Shown one piece after another: positions 32,694 through 41,445 of a DNA stretch of 64,000 bases. This DNA comes from Dongia deserti (lineage in GTDB: Bacteria; Pseudomonadota; Alphaproteobacteria; Dongiales; Dongiaceae), in contig NZ_QORW01000010.1 of assembly GCF_003574735.1 (NCBI RefSeq), positions 124,001 through 188,000 on the forward strand, in the 5' to 3' direction. The notes beneath the pieces were generated by a model, which saw nothing but the letters and a program-made list of their open reading frames with translations, had not been told where the DNA came from and did no database searches. Numbering within the stretch: position 1 is the first letter of the stretch; each line of letters starts with the position of its first letter. Position numbers and translations under genes: made by a program.

Positions 32694-33611
32694 TCATCGC
32701 TGATGTTTGGATGGCCGCGCCCGCTCGCCCTCCAGCAGCGGCCGTCGGCGCGCGAATGCGTGCGCCGCAAACTCCGTGAAGGTCCGAATGCGGGCGGTAT
32801 GCCTGAGGTCCTCGTGCGTCAGGACCCAGAGCGCTGTGTCCATCGCCTTGATGGGCGGGTGCACGCGAACCAAATCGCGCGAAAGGTCTCCGAGATAGCA
32901 GGGAAGCGCGGCGAGCCCGAGCCCCGCTTGCGCTGCCTGGCGCATCGCGACGAAGGAGTCGGCCCTGAGCGCGATGTCGCCTCCGTTCAGCTCCGAGCGC
33001 ATCCAGCGGGCGACCGACGTTGCCGCCAGACTGTCATCGGGCGCCACCCAGCGCTCTGTATGCAGGTCCACCTTCTTCTGGCGCTTGACCAGGCAGTCGC
33101 GGCTGCCGTAGATCGCGAACGCGACCTTGCCGATCCGGCGGCCGACCAGTGTCTCAGGCGGATTGCCGACGGGCCGGATTGCCACGTCCGCATCGCGCTT
33201 GCTGAGGTTCAGCATCGTGTTCGTAACGGCAACCTCGATCTGAATGCCCGGATGCGCCTGATGGAATTCGGACAGGATCTCCGGCAGGACCGATGCCATC
33301 AGCGTGTCGGTCGTGGTGAGGCGAATGACTCCAGACAGCCGCAGATCCTGACCGGCGAGCTTCCGCTCGAGCCTCGTCACCGTGTCTTCGATGTGGCGCG
33401 CAGCGGCGATGAGTTCCTCGCCGCCGGCCGTGAGCACATAGCCGGCCGGCCGTCGCTCGAACAGCCGGAGGCCGAGCCGCCGCTCGAACGCCGACACGCG
33501 GCGGAACACGGTCGTATGATTGACGCCAAGCGTACGTGCCGCCCCCGCCAGAGACTTCGCGTCGGCGACGGCCAGAACGTAGCGCAGATCGTCCCAATCA
33601 AACCCAGCCAT
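32694..33611 (-). CDS. LysR family transcriptional regulator
   Basis: The 305-residue protein has the LysR HTH FDWDDLRYVLAVADAKSLAG / AARTLGVNHTTVFRRVSAFE and a substrate-binding-like effector domain (VIRLTTTDTLMASVLPEILS and later). Length is normal. It lies upstream of and codirectional with the DMT transporter and is divergent from a small hypothetical gene. Either could be its target, or it may regulate distant genes. Confidence 0.92.
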   Translation of the reverse strand: MAGFDWDDLRYVLAVADAKSLAGAARTLGVNHTTVFRRVSAFERRLGLRLFERRPAGYVLTAGGEELIAAARHIEDTVTRLERKLAGQDLRLSGVIRLTTTDTLMASVLPEILSEFHQAHPGIQIEVAVTNTMLNLSKRDADVAIRPVGNPPETLVGRRIGKVAFAIYGSRDCLVKRQKKVDLHTERWVAPDDSLAATSVARWMRSELNGGDIALRADSFVAMRQAAQAGLGLAALPCYLGDLSRDLVRVHPPIKAMDTALWVLTHEDLRHTARIRTFTEFAAHAFARRRPLLEGERARPSKHQR

Positions 33612-33667
33612 GGCGGCATAGCCTATGCATTTCCACGAGACAGTATCGTACTGTTATTTTGTGCGCG

Positions 33668-34078
33668 ATGGCGCGGACGAAACACAGAGCACCCAGCCCG
33701 GCCTACAGGCTGTTCGCACAAGCCATGGCGGAGCGCAGGCAGATCCTCTGCCTTCATCATGGGCGCAAGCGCGAGCTCTGCCCAATTGTCCTCGATCACA
33801 GTGGCGGGCGAGAGGTCGCGCTGACCTACCAGTTTGCCGGCGAGAGCGAGAAGGGCCTGCCGCCGGGAGGAGCTTGGAGGTGCCTCTATCTGGCCGAGAC
33901 GAGCGACGTCCAGCTGCGCGATGGTCCCTGGCACGCAGGCGCGAGCCATGAGCGACCGCAAACTTGCGTCGACATTGTCGATCTGGACGTTAACCCGTCA
34001 AGCCCGTACAACCCGCGCCGCCGCCTTGCCGCGCCGGGCCGCCTTTCCCGCCGGTCCCTTCGGAGGCAGGCGAAGTGA
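33668..34078 (+). CDS. Conserved hypothetical protein (WYL-like small family)
   Basis: The 136-residue protein is soluble and basic. Its conserved-looking core is AERRQILCLHHGRKRELCPI, then ALTYQFAGESEKGLPPGGAW, then RCLYLAETSDVQLRDGPWHA and RPQTCVDIVDLDVNP. This reminds me of small hypothetical proteins related to the WYL ligand-binding domain, but I cannot assign a function. The ATG at 33668 overlaps nothing and reads away from the LysR gene. The last 25 residues are Arg-rich and low complexity and may be poorly conserved. Confidence 0.65.
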   Translation: MARTKHRAPSPAYRLFAQAMAERRQILCLHHGRKRELCPIVLDHSGGREVALTYQFAGESEKGLPPGGAWRCLYLAETSDVQLRDGPWHAGASHERPQTCVDIVDLDVNPSSPYNPRRRLAAPGRLSRRSLRRQAK

Positions 34079-34115
34079 TCGCTCCTGCAGCCGCTCACCC
34101 GAGGCAAACAGCCCC

Positions 34116-35372
34116 TCACCGAAGCAGCTCGGAGATCGCGAAGATCGCGCAGCCGACCGCGGCACCGACCAGGGTGCCGTTCACGCGGATGTATTGCAGG
34201 TCCTTTCCGACCGCCAGCTCAACCCGATCGACGATCGTGCTCGTCTCCCAGCTTCGCACCACGTCGGCGACAAAGTGTCCGATCTCCTTGCGCCAAGGCA
34301 CGATCAGGGTCATGACGACTTCCTCCACGCGCCTGTCCATACGCGCTTGCACCTCCGGGTCGTCTGCGATGGCAGTTCCGATCGATCGCAGCACGCCGGA
34401 GAGCGCCTGGCTGAATCGCGAGTTCGGCTGAGCGAGCTCGTCCTCGACCTTGCCCCTTAGCCCCTGCCATAGCGTCGCGAAGTACGCGTTCACCTGGGGT
34501 GCGGCGAGAATGCGATCGCGAACGTCGTTGATCTTCGCGCGATAGGCCGGCTCTTGCCGGAGGTCGGCGATGAACCGCTCTATCGCGGCATCAAAGCTCG
34601 CGCGCGCCTCATGGCTGCGATTCTGGAGATCATCGATATAGGCGATCAGCCCATCCGCAATCTCCTTGGCCACCCTCCGGTCGACGCGGCGTGGCACCCA
34701 CCATCGGCTCCGCTCCTCCACGATCTCCAGGATCCGGTCTTCGTTCATCGAGATGTAGTGCCGCACGGCACCCAGCGCATAATCGAAGAGCTGCTGGTGC
34801 GTACCGTTCTGTCGCAAGACGGCCAGCAACGTGGCAAGCGCGGGCGCCAGCTCGACCTCGCGTATCTGGCGGCGAAGCATCATCTGCATGAGGCGTTGCA
34901 GTTTCTGGTCGTTGAGCGAGCGGAAGACGAAGGAGCTGATGACGACCAGGCGATCGCTGACGAGGTCGGCGTTCCGGCGATCGGCGAGCCATGCGCCGAG
35001 ACGGCGGCTGATGCCGGCGGCGCGCAGGCGCGCGGCCACCAGCTCCGGCTCCAGGAAGTGCCGCTCGATGAAGCTTCCCAGCCCCAGGCCGATGCGCTCC
35101 TTGCTGTTCGGGATGACGGCCGTGTGCGGGATCGGCAGGCCCAACGGCCTGCGGAACAAGGCGGTGACCGCGAACCAGTCGGCCAGGCCGCCCACCAACG
35201 CCGCTTCCGTGCCCGCCTGGAACAGCTCCATCCAGTAGCCGGTGAAGCCCGATCGGAGTGCCGCGACATAGCCGATGCCCATGACGACCAGGAGTGCGGT
35301 CGCATAAGTCCGATGCCGGCGAAGGCTCCGGCGCTGATCGATCGCTGCTGCTGTCGCTGAGATGTCGGCCAC
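34116..35372 (-). CDS. DUF445 family membrane protein
   Basis: The 418-residue protein has a membrane helix near the N-terminus (TYATALLVVMGIGYVAALRS) followed by the DUF445 signature LVGGLADWFAVTALFRRPLG and IPHTAVIPNSKERIGLGLGS. A long helical region follows, with a second hydrophobic segment at the C-terminus (GTLVGAAVGCAIFAISELLR). The family is a conserved inner-membrane protein of unknown function. I use GTG at 35372 because AGGAGG lies 5-6 bases upstream; the frame is open further upstream without similarity. Confidence 0.9.
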   Translation of the reverse strand: MADISATAAAIDQRRSLRRHRTYATALLVVMGIGYVAALRSGFTGYWMELFQAGTEAALVGGLADWFAVTALFRRPLGLPIPHTAVIPNSKERIGLGLGSFIERHFLEPELVAARLRAAGISRRLGAWLADRRNADLVSDRLVVISSFVFRSLNDQKLQRLMQMMLRRQIREVELAPALATLLAVLRQNGTHQQLFDYALGAVRHYISMNEDRILEIVEERSRWWVPRRVDRRVAKEIADGLIAYIDDLQNRSHEARASFDAAIERFIADLRQEPAYRAKINDVRDRILAAPQVNAYFATLWQGLRGKVEDELAQPNSRFSQALSGVLRSIGTAIADDPEVQARMDRRVEEVVMTLIVPWRKEIGHFVADVVRSWETSTIVDRVELAVGKDLQYIRVNGTLVGAAVGCAIFAISELLR

Positions 35373-35513
35373 GGTGATCCTCCTGTCGCAGACAGCAGCA
35401 TGATCACGGTCTGCCCCGGAGTGGCAAGTTCTTGATTGCCGCGCAACCTTCGATCCCATCTGCGGGGAGCGGCTGCGTTTAACTGCAATCGCGGTCCTGC
35501 CCGCCGAACCGCT

Positions 35514-36539
35514 CTATTTTCCTTGGATGGAGTGAGGCTCAGGCACCTGTGCCACGCGGCTCTTGAGACAAACCGCCATTGATGCCGCGACAACAACAGA
35601 TGTTGCGGCGAACGACCACGTGATCTGCTCGCCCAGCAAGGCCGCTGACCACAGCAGCGCAAGCATCGGCTGGGCGAGATTCAGCTGGCCGATCCGAGCG
35701 ATACCACCCGCCGCCAGACCCCGGTACCAGGCCACAGATGCGAAGAACATGCTGATCGCAGCCGCATACCAGAACCCGATCCATGCCGACGATGGAATCG
35801 CTCCCCACGGGAGAGTCTGAACATTCAGAACAATCGGCACCGCAGCAAATGGCGCGAGGAAGATCATCGCCCAACACAAGGTCGCCGTGCCGCCGAGATC
35901 GCGGGACACGCGCCCACCCTCCACGTAAGCAACGCCTACGCTCAGCATGGCGGCGAGGAGCCAGCCATCGGCTGGCACCAATTGTCCTCCGCCCTGCTGA
36001 ATGGCAAAGAATGCCACCGCAAGGAACCCGGTGCAGCATCCGATCCAGAATCGCTTCGGAGGCCTTTCGCCGGTGCGGAGCACCGCAATGACTGCGGTCG
36101 CGGCGGGAGCAAGCCCGATGATCACCGCACCGTGCGCCGACGGTACGTGCTCAAGGGCCAATGCGATAAAGAACGGATATCCTACCGCGAGCCCGAGGCC
36201 CATCAGCACAATGCCAGGCAGTTCGTCTCGCCTCGGCAGCCGACGCCCGCGCAACACAAGAAGCACGAGCGCACCGAGAATCGCGGCGACCTCGATGCGG
36301 CCGCAGGTGAGAACAAGTGGGCCGAACGCGGGTACGGCCAACCGCGTCGCAGGCAGCGTGCCGCTGAAGCCAAGCATTCCCAAGCACCCCATGACCATGC
36401 CATTCCACCACCGCTGGGACTCATGGATGGTGGCTGCCGCCAAGAAATGGTCAGCTGGAGGAGCAAGCCTGGCTCGCCGGAAGATGGGTGCCGATCGCTT
36501 CATAACTCGATTGTCGAGCAGACGCGACACAACGGCCAT
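35514..36539 (-). CDS. EamA/DMT family transporter
   Basis: The protein has about ten membrane helices and the duplicated EamA pattern: GMLGFSGTLPATRLAVPAFG ... GLAPAATAVIAVLRTGERPP in the first half, and YRGLAAGGIARIGQLNLAQP ... ALLWSAALLGEQITW in the second. EamA carriers usually export amino acids, nucleosides or metabolites. The start may be the GTG or ATG cluster near 36500; the first 45 residues are non-hydrophobic and may not belong to the protein. Confidence 0.88.
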   Translation of the reverse strand: MAVVSRLLDNRVMKRSAPIFRRARLAPPADHFLAAATIHESQRWWNGMVMGCLGMLGFSGTLPATRLAVPAFGPLVLTCGRIEVAAILGALVLLVLRGRRLPRRDELPGIVLMGLGLAVGYPFFIALALEHVPSAHGAVIIGLAPAATAVIAVLRTGERPPKRFWIGCCTGFLAVAFFAIQQGGGQLVPADGWLLAAMLSVGVAYVEGGRVSRDLGGTATLCWAMIFLAPFAAVPIVLNVQTLPWGAIPSSAWIGFWYAAAISMFFASVAWYRGLAAGGIARIGQLNLAQPMLALLWSAALLGEQITWSFAATSVVVAASMAVCLKSRVAQVPEPHSIQGK

Positions 36540-36661
36540 GCAATGACGTATGAATTCCCATCGCGACGCATCAGTTCTGAAGGTGAAGTGCGGACATTGT
36601 CAGTTGATACGAATGCGGGACCTCGCATGCCTTGCAGGCGCGAATCGACGAAGATTGATGC

Positions 36662-37159
36662 TCACGTAGAGCAGGTGAGCCTTTTCTCGTAGCGCCACTC
36701 TTCCAGCGGGAACGGACCGCGGCTTGTCTCCGCCGGATTGACGACCGTGCCGACCAAGCGCCAGCCGCTCTTCTCGTAGAACCGCGCGGCGCGATGATTG
36801 CCGATCGCGCACACGAGCCATGCCGTCTCGACGCCGCGCTCGACGAGCCGCACCTCCGCGTCGGTAATCAGCGCTGCGGCGACGCCCGCGCCGCGTGCTT
36901 CGGGCGACACGAAAAGCTGATACAACTCGTCACCCCTGAGGACGCAGAAGCCGATCGGCGCGCCGCGCGCGCCGGCAACGCGGATGTCCGGAAGCACGGC
37001 CTGTAGCCGCTCGCGAAAGCTCTCGAGGGTGCGGAGGCGAATCAGCTCCGGCGGCTGCAGGGGTGCGTGCGTTTCGTGCCAGACGTCGTGCCACAACCGC
37101 GCGAGACGATCGATCTCGGCGGCGTCGGCGGATCTGACCTGCATCGCCGCTATCTTCAC
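36662..37159 (-). CDS. GNAT family N-acetyltransferase
   Basis: The 165-residue protein has the GNAT motif A region LFVSPEARGAGVAAALITDA and motif B NHRAARFYEKSGWRLVGTVV. It could start at the inner ATG of MQVRSADAAE, five codons in. The acceptor is unknown. It ends 1 base after nothing else on this strand and begins adjacent to the end of the RraA-like gene, so the two are probably cotranscribed. Confidence 0.88.
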   Translation of the reverse strand: MKIAAMQVRSADAAEIDRLARLWHDVWHETHAPLQPPELIRLRTLESFRERLQAVLPDIRVAGARGAPIGFCVLRGDELYQLFVSPEARGAGVAAALITDAEVRLVERGVETAWLVCAIGNHRAARFYEKSGWRLVGTVVNPAETSRGPFPLEEWRYEKRLTCST

Positions 37160-37831
37160 TCAGACTTCCATTGGTTCCGGAACGGCAAATGTCTCCAGGG
37201 TCGTGGCACCCTTGGCCAGGGCCGCTTCCCATCGCTTCTCTGCCTCGACGCGCGCCAGGCAAGAGTCCAGCGCTCGCTGGGCGAGAGCGTGAGGCACGAA
37301 CACGATACCATCATCATCAGCCACCACAAGATCCAGCGGCGAAACGATGACATCGCCGAAGACGACCGGCTCGTTGACGCTGCCCTGCTCCATCGACGAC
37401 GGCCCGCGCGGCGTGATCCAACGCGTGAAGACGGGAAAGTCGGTCCATTGCGCGAGCGTGCCGACATCCCTGACAGCGCCGTCGACCACAACGCCGGCAA
37501 TGCCTTTCAGGCGGGCCGCGCCGCCGAGCAGTTCGCCGATCATGGCCGCATCGCGGCGTCCACCGGCGGCCACCACGAGCACGTCGCCCGGCTGTGCCAG
37601 CGCGATCGCATGATGCACCGGGCCGTAATCCGCGGGCTCGCACCAAGCCGTCACCGCGCTGCCTACCAGGCTTGCACCAGGCGCAAAGGGCCGGATGGGC
37701 CGGATCCGGGCATCGGCGTGTCCGCGCCCATTGAGCTGGTCGGCAATGATGGCGCTCGGCACCGCGCGCCAGGCATCGATCACGGACTTCTGCAGTGGGG
37801 TGGCGGCAGGACGAGCAGTTCGCGTCGGCAT
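37160..37831 (-). CDS. RraA-like / HMG-type aldolase family protein
   Basis: The 223-residue protein matches the RraA/4-hydroxy-4-methyl-2-oxoglutarate aldolase fold: SAIIADQLNGRG, LAQPGDVLVVAAGGRRDAAM, IGELLGGAARLKGIAGVVVD and GAVRDVGTLAQW. In the aldolase branch the G-(E)LL and RD motifs line the metal site, and both are present (ELLGG; VRD). A pyruvate-releasing aldolase role in aromatic degradation is therefore possible, but a regulatory RraA role cannot be excluded. It lies directly before the acetyltransferase. Confidence 0.83.
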   Translation of the reverse strand: MPTRTARPAATPLQKSVIDAWRAVPSAIIADQLNGRGHADARIRPIRPFAPGASLVGSAVTAWCEPADYGPVHHAIALAQPGDVLVVAAGGRRDAAMIGELLGGAARLKGIAGVVVDGAVRDVGTLAQWTDFPVFTRWITPRGPSSMEQGSVNEPVVFGDVIVSPLDLVVADDDGIVFVPHALAQRALDSCLARVEAEKRWEAALAKGATTLETFAVPEPMEV

Positions 37832-37865
37832 GGCTTGACCTCTTCGAGGAGATGCAGGTTTGAAA

Positions 37866-39113
37866 TCATACCCGAACTTTGGATGCGGCGAGATACGCCA
37901 GCACCGCGCGACGCAGCCGTTGCACTCCTTCCAATAGGCGCTCGGGCGTGTTGCGCGTGAAATTGAGACGCATGGCCGAGGTCAATGTGCCATCCGGATC
38001 GAATACGCTGCTCGGCACAAAAGCGACCTTCTCCTTCAGCGCAAAGCTGTAGAGCGTGTTGGTGTCGATGGTGCGCGATCTGGCGCGCGCCCACATGAAC
38101 ATGCCGCCGGGCGGCAGCTCTCATTCGAACCATTCACTCAGCAGTGCCTGCGCGGCGGCGCACAGCGCATCGCGCCGCTGGCGGTAGCAGGCGACGGTGC
38201 GCGAAACGAGCTCAGCCTCCGCCCCGCTTTCCAAGTATTCCAACGCGACCGCCTGGCTGAACATGCTGCTGCTGAGGTCGGAGCACTGTTTCGCGAGGGC
38301 AAGCAACTGGATCATCTTTGGTTCCGCGACGATCCAGCCGACGCGAAGCCCCGGCGCGACGCTCTTCGACAGCGTGCCGAGATAGATCACCGGTCCGTCA
38401 TAGGTCCCGCATTCCCTGGTTGCCGCGTCGGCTGCCAGAATGCTTGATCCCGCGCTCCCGTCCAGCTGCAATGGCAGGTAGGGATCGTCCTCCACCAGCC
38501 ATGTCTTGGCGGCGATCGCACGAGAGAGCAAGGCGCCACGCGCGTTCTGATTGACCAGCGCCCCCGTCGGATTGGAGTAGTTCGGAACGCAGTAAACGAA
38601 CTTGGCTGCGCGCATCGCGGCAGGCAGATCCGGATCGTCGAGATTCCAGGTGAGCTTTCGATAGACCGGCTGGCGCGTGCGCCAAGCGTCAAGCGCTCCG
38701 AGATAGGTCGGGAACTGGGCAACGATCAAATCACCGGGGTCGATGAGGACCTTTCCGATCAGGTCCAGGCCCTGCATTGCGCCGGTTGTCAGCAGAATGT
38801 TTTCGGCATCGAACCGGCAGGCATGCTCTCTCGACATGCGCTCGGCAATGGCGGCCCGGAGTGCCGGAAGACCTTCCACCGGCCCATATTCCAGGGCCGC
38901 CGCCCCCCAGCGGTCGAGCGCGCGGACGGAGGCCTGCTTGATCGCCTCGACGGGATAGAGCTCGTCGGCTGGAAGGCCGCCGGCCAAGCTTATGATATCC
39001 GGCTGTCCGCCGATCGAAAGGAACTGCTGCGTGATGTTGTTGCTCGACCGGATCCACGCGGAATATTGCGGCCGATCCGTGGTCAAATCGGCTTGCGACA
39101 GGGACATCGGCAT
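37866..39113 (-). pseudogene. PLP-dependent aminotransferase (class I, LysN/MocR-like) with premature TGA
   Basis: The frame from 39113 codes for a fold-type I aminotransferase: SLAGGLPADELYPVEAIKQA, LEYGPVEGLPALR, then CVPNYSNPTGALV and the Schiff-base lysine in GTLSKSVAPGLRVGW. At 38121-38123 an in-frame TGA follows LLSEWFE. The same frame then continues with ELPPGGMFMWARARSRTID and VAFVPSSVFDP to the natural end at 37866. A Trp (TGG) to TGA change explains it. Truncation removes the C-terminal domain (85 residues), so the product is probably inactive unless the stop is an error. Similar full-length proteins act on 2-aminoadipate or aromatic amino acids. Confidence 0.85.
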
Positions 39114-39189
39114 TCCTCAGGATCAGGGCTCTTCCATTGCGTGGCTAGCCGCCCAGTCGAATGGATGAAGGGCATAGAATGACTGGCAG

Positions 39190-40839
39190 TCAGTGCTGGT
39201 TCTGGTGCTGCTCCCGCAACCGGAAGCGCTGCAGCTTCCCTGTTTGTGTCTTTGGCAAAGCCGTGACGAACTTCACCGATCGCGGGTACTTATAGGGTGC
39301 GATCACCTTTTTCACATGATCCTGCAGCCGCTTGACCGTCAGCGCATCGGGCGCAATACCGGCGGCCAGCACCACGTGCGCCTCCACGATCTGGCCGCGG
39401 TCCGGATCGGGGGCACCGATGACACCGCATTCGACCACGTCGGGATGGGATAGCAGAGCCGCTTCCACTTCCGGACCGGCGATGTTGTAGCCGGAGGAAA
39501 TGATCATATCGTCGGATCGCGCCGCGAAGTGGAAGATCCCCTCTTCGTCCTGGATGAAGCTGTCGCCGGTCAGGTTCCAGCCATCGCGCACATAGTTCGC
39601 CTGCCGCTCATCGGCCAGGTACCGGCAACCGGTGGGGCCGCGCACCGCCAGCTTGCCGATGGTGCCGCGCGGGACCTCTTTCATGCTGTCATCCACAATC
39701 TTGGCTTCATAGCCGGTCACGGGCCGGCCCGTCGCGCCCGGGCGCCGGTCGTCCAGGCGATTGGAGATGAAGATGTGCAGCAGCTCGGTCGCGCCGATGC
39801 CATCGAGGATCGGCTTCCCGACCTTCTCCTCCCAGCTCTTGTAGACGGGTGCCGGCAAAGTCTCGCCGGCCGAGACCGCGATGCGCAGGTTGGACACATC
39901 GGCGCCTTCGTCCACTGCGCGCAGCATCGCAAGGTAGGCCGTGGGCGCGGTGAAGCAGATAGTCGCCTTGTAGGTCTCGATGATCTTCAACATGTTGGGC
40001 GGCGATGCCGTCTCGAGCAGGGTCGCCGTCGCGCCGAAACGCAGCGGGAAGATCGCGAGCCCGCCGAGCCCGAACGTGAACGCGAGCGGCGGCGAGCCGA
40101 CGAAGATGTCGTCGGGCGTAACCCCCAGCACCTCCTTGGCGTAGCCGTCGGCGATGATGAGCAAGTCGCGATGGAAATGCATCGTCCCCTTCGGATTGCC
40201 CGTCGTGCCGGAGGTGAAGGCGAGGAGCGCTACGTCATCGCGCCCGGTATTCACCGCCTGGAAGCGCACGTCCTTGTCGAGCGCGATCCTGTCGAGCTCG
40301 GAATCGTGATTGGCCGTGCCGTCGAACCCCATCACCTTCTTGAGGAACTTACTGGTGGAGGCGCAGGCGACGAGGTCATCCATGATGCGCGTGTCGCACA
40401 AAGCGAACTCGATCTCCGCCTTGTCGACGATCTGCGTCAGTTCGCCCGGCCGCAGCATCGGCATGGTGTTGACGACGACAGCGCCGGCCTTCGTGGCAGC
40501 GAGCCACGCCGCCACCATGGCCGGGTTGTTGGCCGAGCGGATGAGCACCCGGTTGCCAGGCTTCACGCCGTAATTCTCCACCAGCGCATGGGCCAAGCGG
40601 TTGCTCCAGTCCGCCAGCTCCTTATACGTGCGGCGGCGGCCATTGCCGATCAGCGCCACGTGGTCGCCGAAACCGCGCTCCACCATGCGGTCGGTCAGTT
40701 CGACGGCGGCGTTCAGGCGTTCGGGATACTGGAATTGGTCGAGGAGGAAATCCGGCTGCATCGCGGCGGGAGGCAGATTGTCCCGCGTAAACGTATCGAC
40801 GTGCGCTGTCGGTCCGAGCATGGCAGGCCTCCCGATCAA
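39190..40839 (-). CDS. abmG: 2-aminobenzoate (benzoate-type) CoA ligase
   Basis: The 549-residue acyl-CoA synthetase has the AMP-binding core LLAFTSGTTGNPKGTMHFHR, then DGIGATELLHIFISNRLDDR with A5-like TGRPVTGYEAKIVDD, and the C-terminal DMIISSGYNIAGPEVEAALL with the catalytic lysine region PKTQTGKLQRF. Overall it is of the benzoate/2-aminobenzoate-CoA ligase group. The divergent neighbours encode a 2-aminobenzoyl-CoA monooxygenase/reductase and a beta-oxidation set, which makes 2-aminobenzoate (anthranilate) the best substrate. It is divergent from marR. Confidence 0.88.
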   Translation of the reverse strand: MIGRPAMLGPTAHVDTFTRDNLPPAAMQPDFLLDQFQYPERLNAAVELTDRMVERGFGDHVALIGNGRRRTYKELADWSNRLAHALVENYGVKPGNRVLIRSANNPAMVAAWLAATKAGAVVVNTMPMLRPGELTQIVDKAEIEFALCDTRIMDDLVACASTSKFLKKVMGFDGTANHDSELDRIALDKDVRFQAVNTGRDDVALLAFTSGTTGNPKGTMHFHRDLLIIADGYAKEVLGVTPDDIFVGSPPLAFTFGLGGLAIFPLRFGATATLLETASPPNMLKIIETYKATICFTAPTAYLAMLRAVDEGADVSNLRIAVSAGETLPAPVYKSWEEKVGKPILDGIGATELLHIFISNRLDDRRPGATGRPVTGYEAKIVDDSMKEVPRGTIGKLAVRGPTGCRYLADERQANYVRDGWNLTGDSFIQDEEGIFHFAARSDDMIISSGYNIAGPEVEAALLSHPDVVECGVIGAPDPDRGQIVEAHVVLAAGIAPDALTVKRLQDHVKKVIAPYKYPRSVKFVTALPKTQTGKLQRFRLREQHQNQH

Positions 40840-40874
40840 GGCAGCTGCACGATCATAATTCCGCCGTAAACTCC

Positions 40875-40894
40875 TTTCAACTTGAAACTTTCAA
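40875..40894. promoter_or_regulatory. Triple interleaved repeat, probable MarR operator at abmG/marR
   Basis: TTTCAA-C-TTGAAA-C-TTTCAA gives two overlapping perfect inverted repeats (40875-40887 and 40882-40894). It is followed by TGTTAAAC and lies 17 bases before the marR ATG and 36 before the abmG start. A related element occurs before abmA (42289-42310). It is the expected site for MarR control of the divergent pair. Confidence 0.65.
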
Positions 40895-40910
40895 TGTTAA
40901 ACTATTTGCC

Positions 40911-41441
40911 ATGACTTCGAAGCTCCTGAAGCGCCGCACTGCGCGAAAGGCCAAGCCCGCCATCGGAAAGGCGAAGTCCCGCGCGGGCACGCCCGACGGA
41001 CATGCCGACCTCCGCTTGTGGCTACGCCTGCTGTTCTGCGCGAGCCATATCGAATCCGTCGTGCAAAGCCGGATCATGAACGAATTCGACATCTCGCTCG
41101 CGCGATTCGACCTGATGTCGCAGCTCGAGCGCGTAGGCGGCGGGCTCACCATGAGCGAAGTGTCGCGCCGGATGATGGTCTCCAACGGCGCCACCACCAG
41201 CTTGGTGGACAAGCTGGTGGAGGATGGACTGGTCCAGCGCGAGGCGCATCCGGAGGACCGGCGCACAACCCTGCTGCACCTGACGGAACAGGGCCGCGCT
41301 CGTTTTCTGGCCATGGCGCGCGAGCATGAGCAGTGGATCATCAAGCTGCTGGCCGGGCTGGATGCCTCCGCCAAGCAGAGCCTGTTGAGCGGCCTCGGCG
41401 CCCTCAAGCAGCACCTGGAGAAACTAGACGCCGAGGCTTGA
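40911..41441 (+). CDS. MarR family regulator of the 2-aminobenzoate cluster
   Basis: The 176-residue protein has a basic N-terminal tail (KLLKRRTARKAKPAIGKAKS), the MarR helices LRLWLRLLFCASHIESVVQS and FDISLARFDLMSQLERV, then the HTH GLTMSEVSRRMMVSNGATTS with LVEDGLVQREAHPEDRRTTL. MarR regulators of aromatic-CoA clusters usually release DNA when they bind the CoA thioester, which fits its position between abmG and the downstream genes. The operator-like repeats lie just upstream. Confidence 0.9.
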   Translation: MTSKLLKRRTARKAKPAIGKAKSRAGTPDGHADLRLWLRLLFCASHIESVVQSRIMNEFDISLARFDLMSQLERVGGGLTMSEVSRRMMVSNGATTSLVDKLVEDGLVQREAHPEDRRTTLLHLTEQGRARFLAMAREHEQWIIKLLAGLDASAKQSLLSGLGALKQHLEKLDAEA

Positions 41442-41445
41442 GCCG

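Noticed and set aside
38121-38123. TGA as selenocysteine codon or programmed readthrough
   Set aside because: Family members carry Trp at this site, there is no obvious downstream SECIS-like stem, and the simplest reading is a nonsense mutation or base error.
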